Below, piece by piece: positions 19,079 to 26,722 of a DNA stretch of 37,215 bases. The notes below the pieces were generated by a model, which was given only the letters and a program-made list of their open reading frames with translations, ran no database searches and was not told where the DNA came from. The DNA is taken from positions 1 through 37,215 of the forward strand of contig NZ_AQGQ01000019.1 of the NCBI RefSeq assembly GCF_000388115.1, written 5' to 3'. A program made the position numbers and the translations under genes. The stretch is from Aeromonas molluscorum 848. Lineage in GTDB: Bacteria > Pseudomonadota > Gammaproteobacteria > Enterobacterales > Aeromonadaceae. The stretch's first letter is position 1; each line of letters opens with the position of its first letter.

Positions 19079-20281
19079 ATGTCCAAATTTTCTCATTCAG
19101 TTATCCTCGCCGCCCTGATCAGCGCAACCGCCCAGGCCAATACACCAACACCAGATGCGCTGCCCACGCCGAACAGCATGCCAGTGGTAGTGCCCGCCGC
19201 GCCGACTATCTCGGCCAAGGCCCACATCCTGATCGACTACGCAAGCGGTCAAATCCTCGCCGAGGAGAATGCCGAGGAGCGTCTCCCACCCGCCAGTCTG
19301 ACCAAGATGATGACCTCCTACATCATTGGTCAGGAGCTGCTCAAGGGGAACATCAAGCGTACCGACATGGTGACCATCAGCCAGAACGCCTGGTCCAAAA
19401 ACTACTCCGACTCCTCCAAGATGTTCATCGAAGTCGGCAAGCAGGTTTCGGTCGATGATCTCAACAAGGGCATCATCATCCAGTCCGGTAACGACGCCTG
19501 TGTCGCCATGGCAGAATTCCTGGCAGGCAGCACGGACTCCTTCGCCAGTCTGATGAACACCTGGTCCGCCAAGCTCGGTATGAACGACAGCCACTTCATG
19601 AACCCCCATGGCCTGGATGCCGAGGGTCACTACAGTACCGCCCACGACATGGCGCGTCTGGGCCAGGCCTTGATCCGCGACCTGCCCGAGGAGTACAAGA
19701 TCTACTCCCAGAAGTCATTCGTGTTCAACGGTATCACCCAGCACAACCGCAACCGCCTGCTGTGGGATCAATCCCTGCAGGTCGATGGTATCAAGACAGG
19801 CCACGTCAGCCAGGTCGGCTACAACCTGGTCTCCTCCGCCACCAACAATGAAGGCATGCGTCTCATCGCCGTGGTGTTCGGTGCCAGCAGCGAAGCCTCC
19901 CGCGCCGCCGAAAGCAAGAAGCTGCTCACCTATGGCTTCCGCTTCTTCCAAAGCTCGACCCCCTACAAAGCGGGCACCGAACTGGTCAGCCAGAAGATCT
20001 GGATGGGTGACAAGCCGGAAGTGAAACTGGGTGTGGACCAGGACGTCTCCGTGGTGGTGACCCGCGGTCAGGCCAGCAACCTGAAAGCGGACTTCCAACT
20101 CGACAGCGAACTCAAGGCGCCGCTGGCCAAGGGACAAAAGGTCGGTACCGTCTTCCTCAAGCAGGGTGACAAAGAGATCAAGCAAGTTCCCCTGGTTGCC
20201 CTGGAAGATGTGCAAGAGGGTGGTCTGATGAGCCGTCTGTGGGACTATGTTGTCCTGCTGGTGACCAGCTGGTTCAAGTAA
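19079..20281 (+). CDS. dacA: D-alanyl-D-alanine carboxypeptidase (PBP5/6 family)
   Basis: Periplasmic enzyme that trims the terminal D-Ala from peptidoglycan pentapeptides. The 400-residue product has an N-terminal signal peptide (cut near ATAQA). Active-site motifs are SLTK (S73-K76), SGN (136-138) and KTG (239-241). A C-terminal PBP5 beta domain follows, and the protein ends in an amphipathic helix (SRLWDYVVLLVTSWFK) that anchors it to the inner membrane. As in E. coli it lies upstream of ybeD and lipB. Confidence 0.95.
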   Translation: MSKFSHSVILAALISATAQANTPTPDALPTPNSMPVVVPAAPTISAKAHILIDYASGQILAEENAEERLPPASLTKMMTSYIIGQELLKGNIKRTDMVTISQNAWSKNYSDSSKMFIEVGKQVSVDDLNKGIIIQSGNDACVAMAEFLAGSTDSFASLMNTWSAKLGMNDSHFMNPHGLDAEGHYSTAHDMARLGQALIRDLPEEYKIYSQKSFVFNGITQHNRNRLLWDQSLQVDGIKTGHVSQVGYNLVSSATNNEGMRLIAVVFGASSEASRAAESKKLLTYGFRFFQSSTPYKAGTELVSQKIWMGDKPEVKLGVDQDVSVVVTRGQASNLKADFQLDSELKAPLAKGQKVGTVFLKQGDKEIKQVPLVALEDVQEGGLMSRLWDYVVLLVTSWFK

Positions 20282-20612
20282 CGCTTGGGCAAGCTGGCCG
20301 GCTGGGGGAAGTCGTGACCCTGCGGGCCATCGGCTAACTCGAGTGATCCCAGGGTAAAATGTTGTCAAGTAACGGCGCCATCAGGCGCCGTTACTGTCTC
20401 GCTGGCAGCCGCCAGCGAATAACCCTGCAATCTGCAGGTTCCGCCGCCCCGGGATTTGTGGTAAAAAGCAGCACCTCCATGTCTTGTCGCACGAAACCGG
20501 GTCTTGATCCCGGTCTGGGCCATGCCCATATAGACTTGTACTGGCGGCCTTCTAGGCCAAGGGCAATGAGCTACATGAGAGCGTCATCCCTGATGACACA
20601 AAAGGTGAGTTA
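20282..20612. other. Intergenic region dacA/ybeD
   Basis: This 331-base gap has no convincing gene. It holds a long hairpin (listed separately), two short inverted repeats close together (ACCGGG-7-CCCGGT at 20496-20514 and GGGC-CAT-GCCC just after), and a weak promoter-like pair TTGATC (20504) / TATAGA (20529) with a poor 19-base spacing. The ybeD promoter is probably in its second half. Confidence 0.5.
20369..20394 (+). terminator. Probable dacA terminator hairpin
   Basis: Perfect 11-bp stem (GTAACGGCGCC / GGCGCCGTTAC) with an ATCA loop. It is followed by TGTCTC, not a pure T-tract, so efficiency is uncertain. A very similar core (GGCGCC-ATCA-GGCGCC) forms the terminator at 33892-33920. Confidence 0.45.
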
Positions 20613-20876
20613 ATGAATACCAAATTTGATGAACTGCTGGAGTTTCCCTGCAAGTTCCCCTTCAAGGTACTGGGTGTGGCCGATCCCGCCCTGCCGGATC
20701 AGGTTGTCAAAGTGCTGCAGCAGCATGCGCCGGGCACTTACAGTCCAGTCGTCCAACCCAGCTCCAAAGGCAATTATCACTCGGTCCGGGTAACCGTTAC
20801 CGCCCAGAGCAAAGAACATGTCGAAGCCATGTATACCGCCTTGGGTAACATAGAGCTGGTTCGCTACGTTCTGTAA
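20613..20876 (+). CDS. ybeD: YbeD family protein (DUF493)
   Basis: Small ACT-like-fold protein conserved next to lipB; its molecular role is not established. At 87 residues it equals the E. coli length and keeps the start [21 protein letters not shown] and the end [17 protein letters not shown] lies upstream of the ATG. A strong terminator separates it from lipB. Confidence 0.93.
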   Translation: MNTKFDELLEFPCKFPFKVLGVADPALPDQVVKVLQQHAPGTYSPVVQPSSKGNYHSVRVTVTAQSKEHVEAMYTALGNIELVRYVL

Positions 20877-20885
20877 CCTCATAGC

Positions 20886-20916
20886 TTCGTCGCCCTCAGA
20901 GGGCGACGAATTTTTT
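20886..20916 (+). terminator. Intrinsic terminator between ybeD and lipB
   Basis: Perfect 11-bp stem (TTCGTCGCCCT / AGGGCGACGAA) with a CAG loop and six Ts. It ends 25 bases before the lipB start, so it could also attenuate read-through into lipB. Confidence 0.88.
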
Positions 20917-20941
20917 GTCGTGCCCTGCCCGTGAGGAAACC

Positions 20942-21610
20942 ATGTCCAGCCCAGCACAACGTCACCTGCTGATCAGACACCTGGGTCGCAGCCCCTATCA
21001 GGCCGTGTGGGACGCCATGAAGGCGTTTACCGACGGTCGCGATGGCGACACCGCGGACGAGTTCTGGTTGGTGGAGCATGAGCCCGTCTACACCCAGGGA
21101 CAGGCTGGCAAGGCCGAGCATCTGCTCGCCCCCGGCGACATTCCTGTAGTACAGAGCGATCGTGGCGGTCAGGTGACCTATCATGGCCCCGGCCAGCTGG
21201 TACTCTACGTACTGGTGGACGTGCGCCGCTGCAAGCTCTCGGTGCGCGAGCTGGTGACCGCCCTGGAGCAGGCCATCGTCTCGACCCTGGCCTTAAGCGA
21301 TATCAACGCCTATGCCAAAGCGGATGCCCCCGGTGTCTATGTGCAGCAAGCCGGTCTCGAGGCCAAAATCGCCTCCCTGGGGCTGCGCATTCGGCGCGGC
21401 TGCTCCTTCCATGGGCTGGCCCTCAACGTCAACATGGACATGAGCCCCTTCCTGCGTATCAACCCTTGCGGCTATGCGGGCATGCCGATGACCCAAACCA
21501 GTGCCCTGGGTGGCCCTGCGAGCGTTGCCGAAGCGGCTGTACCGCTTATCAGCGCCCTGGCCAACCTTATCGGCTATCAGACAATCACCCATGTCGAGCA
21601 AGCATCATGA
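20942..21610 (+). CDS. lipB: Octanoyl-[ACP]:protein N-octanoyltransferase
   Basis: Transfers octanoate from acyl carrier protein to lipoyl domains, the first step of lipoate synthesis. The product is 222 residues (E. coli 213). The signature [16 protein letters not shown] is at about 74-89; the catalytic pair is K142 ([10 protein letters not shown]) and C176 (INPCGYAGM). The ATG at 20942 has GAGGA just upstream; a TTG at 20915 inside the terminator T-tract is rejected. The stop overlaps the start of a 30-codon ORF that leads to lipA. Confidence 0.95.
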   Translation: MSSPAQRHLLIRHLGRSPYQAVWDAMKAFTDGRDGDTADEFWLVEHEPVYTQGQAGKAEHLLAPGDIPVVQSDRGGQVTYHGPGQLVLYVLVDVRRCKLSVRELVTALEQAIVSTLALSDINAYAKADAPGVYVQQAGLEAKIASLGLRIRRGCSFHGLALNVNMDMSPFLRINPCGYAGMPMTQTSALGGPASVAEAAVPLISALANLIGYQTITHVEQAS

Positions 21611-21699
21611 GCAATTTCGTGCCGTGCGGCGCTGCGAACATGAAGATGTCCCCTACGGCCATCAACCTGACAGTAACAAACACCGAGAGTGAATCATGA
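21607..21699 (+). CDS. Possible 30-residue small ORF coupled between lipB and lipA
   Basis: A short ORF starts at ATG 21607, overlapping the lipB stop by four bases (ATGA). It ends at TGA 21697-21699, overlapping the lipA ATG, again as ATGA. The product would be 30 residues, starting [16 protein letters not shown] and rich in Thr, Ser and Asn. I recognise no family. The double ATGA arrangement suggests it may carry ribosomes from lipB to lipA. Chance is a real alternative in an 85-base spacer. Confidence 0.35.
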   Translation: MSNFVPCGAANMKMSPTAINLTVTNTESES

Positions 21700-22661
21700 G
21701 CAAACCAGTTCGTATGGAGCCGGGCGTCAAGCTGCGCGATGGCGACAAGATGGCCCTGATCCCGGTGAAATTCATGCCGGATCCCACCGAAGAAGTGCTG
21801 CGTAAACCGGACTGGATGCGCATCAAGTTGCCGCCGTCGAGCCAGAAGATCGAGCATATCAAGAGCACGCTGCGCAAAAACAAGCTGCACTCTGTATGCG
21901 AAGAGGCTTCCTGCCCCAATCTGGCCGAATGTTTCAACCACGGCACTGCCACCTTCATGATCATGGGTGCCATCTGTACTCGTCGCTGCCCCTTCTGCGA
22001 CGTGGCCCATGGCCGCCCGCTGGCGCTGGATCCCGACGAGCCGCACAAGCTGGCCCTCACCATCAAGGAGATGGGGCTGAAATACGTGGTCATCACCTCG
22101 GTGGACCGCGACGATCTGCGTGACGGCGGTGCCCAGCACTTCGCCGACTGCATCAAGCAGATCCGCGAGCACAGCCCCCAGACCCGCATCGAGATCCTGA
22201 CCCCGGACTTCCGTGGCCGGATGGAACAGGCCCTGGATGTGTTCCGCGAGACGCCGCCGGACGTGTTCAACCACAACCTGGAAACCGCGCCGCGCATGTA
22301 CCGTGTCGCCCGCCCCGGTGCCGACTACAAGTGGTCCCTCGAGCTGCTGCGCCGCATCAAGGAGATGCACCCCCATGTACCGACCAAGTCCGGCGTCATG
22401 ATGGGCCTGGGCGAAACCAACGAAGAGATCGTCCAGGTACTCAAGGACTTGCGCGAGCACGGCGTCAACATGCTGACCCTGGGTCAGTATCTGCAACCGA
22501 GCCGCCACCACCTGCCGGTGAAGCGCTACGTGCCGCCCGCAGAGTTTGATGAGCTCAAGGATGTCGCCATGGAGCTGGGCTTCTCCCACGCCGCATGTGG
22601 TCCTTTCGTGCGTTCCTCTTATCACGCAGACTTGCAAGCCAAGGGCGAAGAGGTCAAATAA
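21696..22661 (+). CDS. lipA: Lipoyl synthase
   Basis: Radical-SAM enzyme that inserts two sulfurs into octanoyl-lipoyl domains. At 321 residues it equals the E. coli length. The auxiliary cluster cysteines C68, C73 and C79 lie in [13 protein letters not shown]; the radical-SAM motif CTRRCPFC gives C94, C98 and C101. The conserved serine of the C-terminal RSSYHAD motif is present. GAGAGTGA precedes the ATG. Substrates come from LipB upstream. Confidence 0.97.
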   Translation: MSKPVRMEPGVKLRDGDKMALIPVKFMPDPTEEVLRKPDWMRIKLPPSSQKIEHIKSTLRKNKLHSVCEEASCPNLAECFNHGTATFMIMGAICTRRCPFCDVAHGRPLALDPDEPHKLALTIKEMGLKYVVITSVDRDDLRDGGAQHFADCIKQIREHSPQTRIEILTPDFRGRMEQALDVFRETPPDVFNHNLETAPRMYRVARPGADYKWSLELLRRIKEMHPHVPTKSGVMMGLGETNEEIVQVLKDLREHGVNMLTLGQYLQPSRHHLPVKRYVPPAEFDELKDVAMELGFSHAACGPFVRSSYHADLQAKGEEVK

Positions 22662-22691
22662 CCACCTCGTCTTTCACACGTACTTGCCACC

Positions 22692-22719
22692 AAAAAGAGC
22701 GCCTCATGGCGCTCTTTTT
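22692..22719. terminator. Bidirectional terminator between lipA and flagellin
   Basis: Perfect 12-bp stem (AAAAAGAGCGCC / GGCGCTCTTTTT) with a TCAT loop. A- and T-tracts on the two sides allow it to serve both convergent genes. Confidence 0.9.
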
Positions 22720-22730
22720 ATATCGGTATA

Positions 22731-24236
22731 TCAGGACTGTAATAAGCTGAGCGCCATTTTGGGTCGGCTGTTGGCTTGGCTCAAAATGGCAGAGCTGGCT
22801 TGCTGTAGGAGCTGGGTTCGCGCCAGATAAGCAGACTCTCTTGCCATGTCTGCATCACGGATCCGTGAACGAGCAGCACTAAGATTTTCGCTGGCATTGC
22901 CCAAATTTCGCACCCTGGAATCCAACGCATTGGCTTGGGCACCAAGCCCTGAGTGCTGGACACCAAGCTGTTTCATGCCAGCATCCAGTGTTTTGATAGC
23001 CCGCTCTGCATTACTGTGACTGAGAACATCAATGTTATCAACGGTGAACATCTGCTTGTCTTGCGGATAAAACCCTAGCGCAGCTAGCGAACTCCCTTCC
23101 ATATCTATATTGGAATATTGATCACCTGATGAATACAACTCCAATTGGCCCACATAGGTTGTGGTATTCACATCTTTGAGCAGACTCGTCAGAGAGCTGC
23201 TGAAACTGACAGGAGGGGCTGGCGGAGGTGGATGGGTAGGTTCGTTTGAACCATTTCCAAGCGTAAGGCTCTTTCCTGCCGTGCTAGAGATAGTCAGCCA
23301 GTTGTTGGAAGGAAAATTTGTTATGGTTCCGCTCACAGAAAAGTTCAGCCCTGCTGAACTTGCCGCCGTATTAATACGCGATATAACCGTTGACATGACA
23401 GTTGAATTTTTCGTTGTTGGATTAGTCGCACTCCAACCTGTCATGTCAATATCCGTAAGATCCACTGTTGTCCCGGCAATGTCGATATAAGAGGGTAATG
23501 CGGATAGATCGACGGAAGACTTGACGGAGAAAGCTTGCTGCTGCGCCTCTACCGGGCCCTGATTATTCGGGAACTGGGTTGCGTTGATGTCGGTGACAAA
23601 CTCTTCCATGGTTGAATAATTTTTGTCAAAGGTAACGCCATTGAGAGTGATGGGCTGAGTCGCGAGTTGCAAGCCTGCAATGCTGTAGGCTCCCGGTAAG
23701 CTTCCGGCGGGGCTTCGTGCCAGCCACCCCATTTCCCCCAGATTTTTGGTTTGTGCATTTAAATCTGTAATAACGGTATTCTGACCAGCATATGCTCCGA
23801 TTGAAAACAGCCCCTTATATGTTCCCGCTAGCAGTCCCTGACCAGCAAACGTTGTTTCAGATGCAATTCGGTCCATTTCCAGACGTAATTGGTGAAACTC
23901 TTTATTCAACGCAATGCGGTCCTCTGCCGTATTGGCTCCACTTCCTGATTGCAATGCCAATGTGCGCATGCGCTGCATCAAGCCTACGGATTCATCAAGA
24001 GCCCCATCAGCAACACCGATCACGGATATCGCGTCATTGGCGTTGCGAATTGCAGTGTTGTTGCCATTGATTTCGCTAGTAAGACGGTTGCTGATCTGTA
24101 AGCCCGCAGCATCATCCGAGGCACTGTTAATGCGGATGCCAGACGAAAGTCGCTTGAATACATGATCTAAGTTCGAAGAGGCAGTATTAAGATGCCGCAG
24201 GGCATTCGTTGCGGAAAAGTTAGTACTAACGATCAT
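22731..24236 (-). CDS. Orphan flagellin with enlarged central domain
   Basis: Filament protein of the flagellin family, 501 residues. The N-terminal D0/D1 region (about 1-165) has LSSGIRINSASDDAAGLQISNRL. The C-terminal D0/D1 region (about 400-501) has NLSAARSRIRDADMARESA and ends QANSRPKMALSLLQS. The centre (170-395) is long and variable, with a proline-rich strip at 336-342 (PPPPAPP). Typical polar flagellins of this group are nearer 300 residues. Base composition is visibly more A+T-rich than the neighbours, and codons such as ATA, AAT and TTT are common. No other flagellar gene or chaperone is nearby. A sigma54-like promoter lies 117 bases upstream. It may be a phase- or condition-specific filament or an acquired gene. 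Confidence 0.9.
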   Translation of the reverse strand: MIVSTNFSATNALRHLNTASSNLDHVFKRLSSGIRINSASDDAAGLQISNRLTSEINGNNTAIRNANDAISVIGVADGALDESVGLMQRMRTLALQSGSGANTAEDRIALNKEFHQLRLEMDRIASETTFAGQGLLAGTYKGLFSIGAYAGQNTVITDLNAQTKNLGEMGWLARSPAGSLPGAYSIAGLQLATQPITLNGVTFDKNYSTMEEFVTDINATQFPNNQGPVEAQQQAFSVKSSVDLSALPSYIDIAGTTVDLTDIDMTGWSATNPTTKNSTVMSTVISRINTAASSAGLNFSVSGTITNFPSNNWLTISSTAGKSLTLGNGSNEPTHPPPPAPPVSFSSSLTSLLKDVNTTTYVGQLELYSSGDQYSNIDMEGSSLAALGFYPQDKQMFTVDNIDVLSHSNAERAIKTLDAGMKQLGVQHSGLGAQANALDSRVRNLGNASENLSAARSRIRDADMARESAYLARTQLLQQASSAILSQANSRPKMALSLLQS

Positions 24237-24352
24237 GGCGAGCGCAGTCTCTCATCGGGATTCAATTTGGTCTAACCCAATTATCTACATAACCAAATGA
24301 ATCTTTAGATGAGATTCAGTACTTAATCCAATGCCATGAAAATCATCCCAAC

Positions 24353-24368
24353 ATCAATGCGGGTGCCA
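24353..24368 (-). promoter_or_regulatory. Sigma54-like -24/-12 promoter for the orphan flagellin
   Basis: On the minus strand TGGCAC, five bases, then TTGAT, compared with the consensus TGGCAC-N5-TTGC(A/T). The -24 element is perfect and the spacing exact; the -12 element has GA in place of GC. RpoN control is usual for polar flagellin genes in Vibrio and Aeromonas (family knowledge). A sigma28 site was sought near the start and only a poor match (CCCGATGA) was found. Confidence 0.4.
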
Positions 24369-24456
24369 TCCTAGCGAGGCTGGTACTGTATGAAACGATT
24401 AGCTCCCAGTCTGACCCTGCCGCCATTATGGGGATGAACATGACCCCCACCAGGGC

Positions 24457-25533
24457 TCAGTGAGGGCCTCGTACTTGTTGCTGCAACTCAAGCAGTCCCC
24501 GCACCTCGGCCAGGCGACGTCGGGTCAAGGCGATGCGCTCTGCCTTGCCAATCCCCTCCCCCGTCAACAAGCTGGCCAGACAGTGTTCATAGAGGGGGCC
24601 ATTCAGGCGCCAGCTTTGGCACTGTGCACCTTGAGTCACGATGAGCAGCTCCTCGTTGCCACGGCGATCCAGGCTAATTTGCCGGCCATCTGCCAGAGAG
24701 ACCCGGATCCCCTTCTGTCCCCCGGCAGGACCGGCATACTTGTCGAGCCAGATATGGATAGGTATGGCCCCCAGGGAGCCGAACAGCTCGGATCGCCCTT
24801 CGGCACTGTGCAGATCGCCTCGGGCTATGGCCACTCCCAGCCGATCCGTCATCCCCCTGACTCTCAGTTGCAAGGTTTCCTCCATGCCAAGCGCAGCCAC
24901 CAGCTCTCTGGCCTGAGTCAGCACATGGGTACCTATGTCGAGAATGACGCCATCTGGATGACGCAGCTCGCGGCGATCCGCCTCTCCTGTGGCAAAGTTG
25001 AGGGCGATGGGATGCCCCTGATCGTCCCTGCCACTGACTTCTTGCAGATAGCCCTCCAGCAGCACGAGCCGGGCACCGGTGAAGTCTGGGAGATCTGCCT
25101 GCGCCGGATCCTCGGCCTGCCAGTGTGCATCAAGCTGCCCCAATAACAGTTGCTGGATACCGCGACGCGCCATCCAGTGATCCAGGGCCAGCACCCGCCC
25201 GGCATAGGCAGGATCGGCCAGCAGCGCCTCTACTTGTCCAAGCTGAGCCAGATGGGCTACCAGGGGTTTTTCCACTACCAATAGCGGTATTGCGCTAGCC
25301 AGGGCGGCCTGCAGGGTCTGCAGATGAAGGAGAGAAGGGGTGGTGATAAACAGCAGATCCAGCGGCTTGGCCAGCAAGGCATCGAGGCTCGCCAAGCCAT
25401 GGATGCCCGCCAGTTGCCGGTCGGGATCGAGATCATGACCCCAGATCTCGAGGTCCGCTATAGCTAGCCGTGTGAGGGCGGGTAGATAGGCCGTTTCCAC
25501 TACGGCGCCCAAGCCTACGAATCCAATCCGCAT
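24457..25533 (-). CDS. Gfo/Idh/MocA family oxidoreductase
   Basis: NAD(P)-dependent dehydrogenase-like protein of 358 residues; the substrate is unknown, usually a sugar or sugar derivative in this family. The N-terminal Rossmann fold begins MRIGFVGLGAVVETAYLPAL, the catalytic-loop motif is VVEKP (E88-P90), and LDIGTHVLTQ in the middle corresponds to the family G-x-H region. The ATG at 25533 is chosen because GAGAG lies about eight bases upstream; a TTG two codons earlier is less likely. It follows the 43-codon ORF by 39 bases on the same strand, and the flagellin follows it by 220 bases. Confidence 0.8.
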   Translation of the reverse strand: MRIGFVGLGAVVETAYLPALTRLAIADLEIWGHDLDPDRQLAGIHGLASLDALLAKPLDLLFITTPSLLHLQTLQAALASAIPLLVVEKPLVAHLAQLGQVEALLADPAYAGRVLALDHWMARRGIQQLLLGQLDAHWQAEDPAQADLPDFTGARLVLLEGYLQEVSGRDDQGHPIALNFATGEADRRELRHPDGVILDIGTHVLTQARELVAALGMEETLQLRVRGMTDRLGVAIARGDLHSAEGRSELFGSLGAIPIHIWLDKYAGPAGGQKGIRVSLADGRQISLDRRGNEELLIVTQGAQCQSWRLNGPLYEHCLASLLTGEGIGKAERIALTRRRLAEVRGLLELQQQVRGPH

Positions 25534-25572
25534 GTACAACTCTCTCGATAAATAGCATCAATCTAGCGCCAC

Positions 25573-25704
25573 TCAGCGCAACCAGGCCTGATCCAGCGCA
25601 ATTAATCGCCAGCACTGGCTGGCGGCAATACTCAGGCTTTCCATCAGAGTCTGATGCGCGGCAACGCCCCACGCATTCCAGTCCGCCCAGGCAAGGGCTA
25701 TCAT
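25573..25704 (-). CDS. Trp-rich small ORF (43 residues)
   Basis: Minus-strand ORF from ATG 25704 to TGA at 25573-25575. The product begins MIALAWADWNAWGVAAHQ and ends ALDQAWLR; it has five tryptophans and a pattern that suggests a short amphipathic helix. A good ribosome-binding site (GGGGAG) lies five bases upstream. It sits 39 bases before the Gfo/Idh-type gene on the same strand and divergent from the hydrolase at 25736. I recognise no family. The strong ribosome site and amino-acid make-up favour a real gene, but the size leaves doubt. Confidence 0.45.
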   Translation of the reverse strand: MIALAWADWNAWGVAAHQTLMESLSIAASQCWRLIALDQAWLR

Positions 25705-25735
25705 GCGAACTCCCCGCCGCATTCAGGAGTTGCTC

Positions 25736-26368
25736 ATGTCCCCGGTCAAAGTCTTCATCATCCATGGTTACACGGCGTCCCCCCAGGCCAACTGGTTTCC
25801 CTGGCTCGCCACCCGACTCGAAGAGCAGGACGTGCAGGTCACTGTGCTGGCCATGCCTGCTCCCCATGCCCCGGCGCCTGCCGCCTGGGATGCTCATCTG
25901 CTGGAAGGCATAGGAGAGGCGGACAGCAACACCATACTGGTAGGCCATAGCCTGGGCTGCATCGCGGCGCTGCGCTATCTGCATAAACTGCCTGCGACCC
26001 AGAGCGTCGGCGGCCTGTTGCTGGTCAGTGGCTTTGATGAGCCCCTCGCAACCCTGCCCGAGCTGACCCCCTTCGTCGCCCAACCTTTGCCCCTTGCCAA
26101 CATTCGGGCGCGCTTGCTGCATTGTGCCCTGATCGCCTCCTGCGATGATGCCATAGTACCCCAGCCCTACTCGGCGCGTCTGGCCCAGCGGCTCCAGGCT
26201 CCTTTGCATCTGCTCAAGCAAGGGGGGCATTTCCTCGACAGAGAGGGATTCACCGAGTTGCCCCTCGCCTATGAGCAAGTGATGGTGACGGTGGCCGCCA
26301 TCCGTGCCGCGGCAACTCCAGACCAGCAGATAGGCCGAGCAGCCACCCGCGGCCTCAGCCCTGACTGA
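25736..26368 (+). CDS. RBBP9/YdeN-like alpha/beta hydrolase
   Basis: Predicted serine hydrolase of 210 residues; the substrate is unknown. The start VFIIHGYTASPQANWFPWL is typical of the RBBP9/YdeN group. The nucleophile elbow is GHSLG (S72), the acid is probably D137 or D138 (ASCDDAIVP), and the histidine is H165 (KQGGHF). The ATG at 25736 has GGAG seven bases upstream; an in-frame ATG at 25703 is less well supported. The C-terminal 25 residues look like an unstructured extension. Confidence 0.82.
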   Translation: MSPVKVFIIHGYTASPQANWFPWLATRLEEQDVQVTVLAMPAPHAPAPAAWDAHLLEGIGEADSNTILVGHSLGCIAALRYLHKLPATQSVGGLLLVSGFDEPLATLPELTPFVAQPLPLANIRARLLHCALIASCDDAIVPQPYSARLAQRLQAPLHLLKQGGHFLDREGFTELPLAYEQVMVTVAAIRAAATPDQQIGRAATRGLSPD

Positions 26369-26722
26369 AGCGGCGCGATAGCCCGCGCCACCTCTGGCCT
26401 TGGCGGCGCCACACGACTGGGCCATGACATCGTCAGGCGACACGCCAACTTGGCATCGTCATAATGGTGATAACCGTTGGCGGATCGTCCCTGCTATCCC
26501 CGCAGCTTCTCGCAATTGAACAGAGGGTACGGCTAGGCCGCAGCGCGACGGGCCAGTTCGATATTGTCATGGCATTGGCTCACGGCAACTGTCGTCAATC
26601 AACCCGATGGATGAGAGCGTCAATATGAAACCATTGACGGGTCGGCGACGTTATTGCGCCATTCGCTGACAAAACGGCCACCCGAGGGTGGCCGTTGGCT
26701 TGATGCGCAAGAAGCCGCAGGG
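26369..26722. other. Intergenic region hydrolase/recJ (convergent)
   Basis: This 354-base gap between convergent genes holds the recJ terminator near its right end. I see no supported gene in the rest; short ORFs present lack ribosome sites and protein-like composition. No clear terminator for the hydrolase was found. Confidence 0.5.
26669..26696 (-). terminator. recJ terminator
   Basis: Perfect 10-bp stem (AACGGCCACC / GGTGGCCGTT) with a four-base loop. Read on the minus strand it ends GGCCGTTTTGTC, giving a short T-tract. It lies about 27 bases past the recJ stop. Confidence 0.75.

Noticed and set aside
24244-24290. Possible sigma28 promoter (CCCGATGA) close to the flagellin start
   Set aside because: No TAAA-type -35 element occurs at the required spacing.
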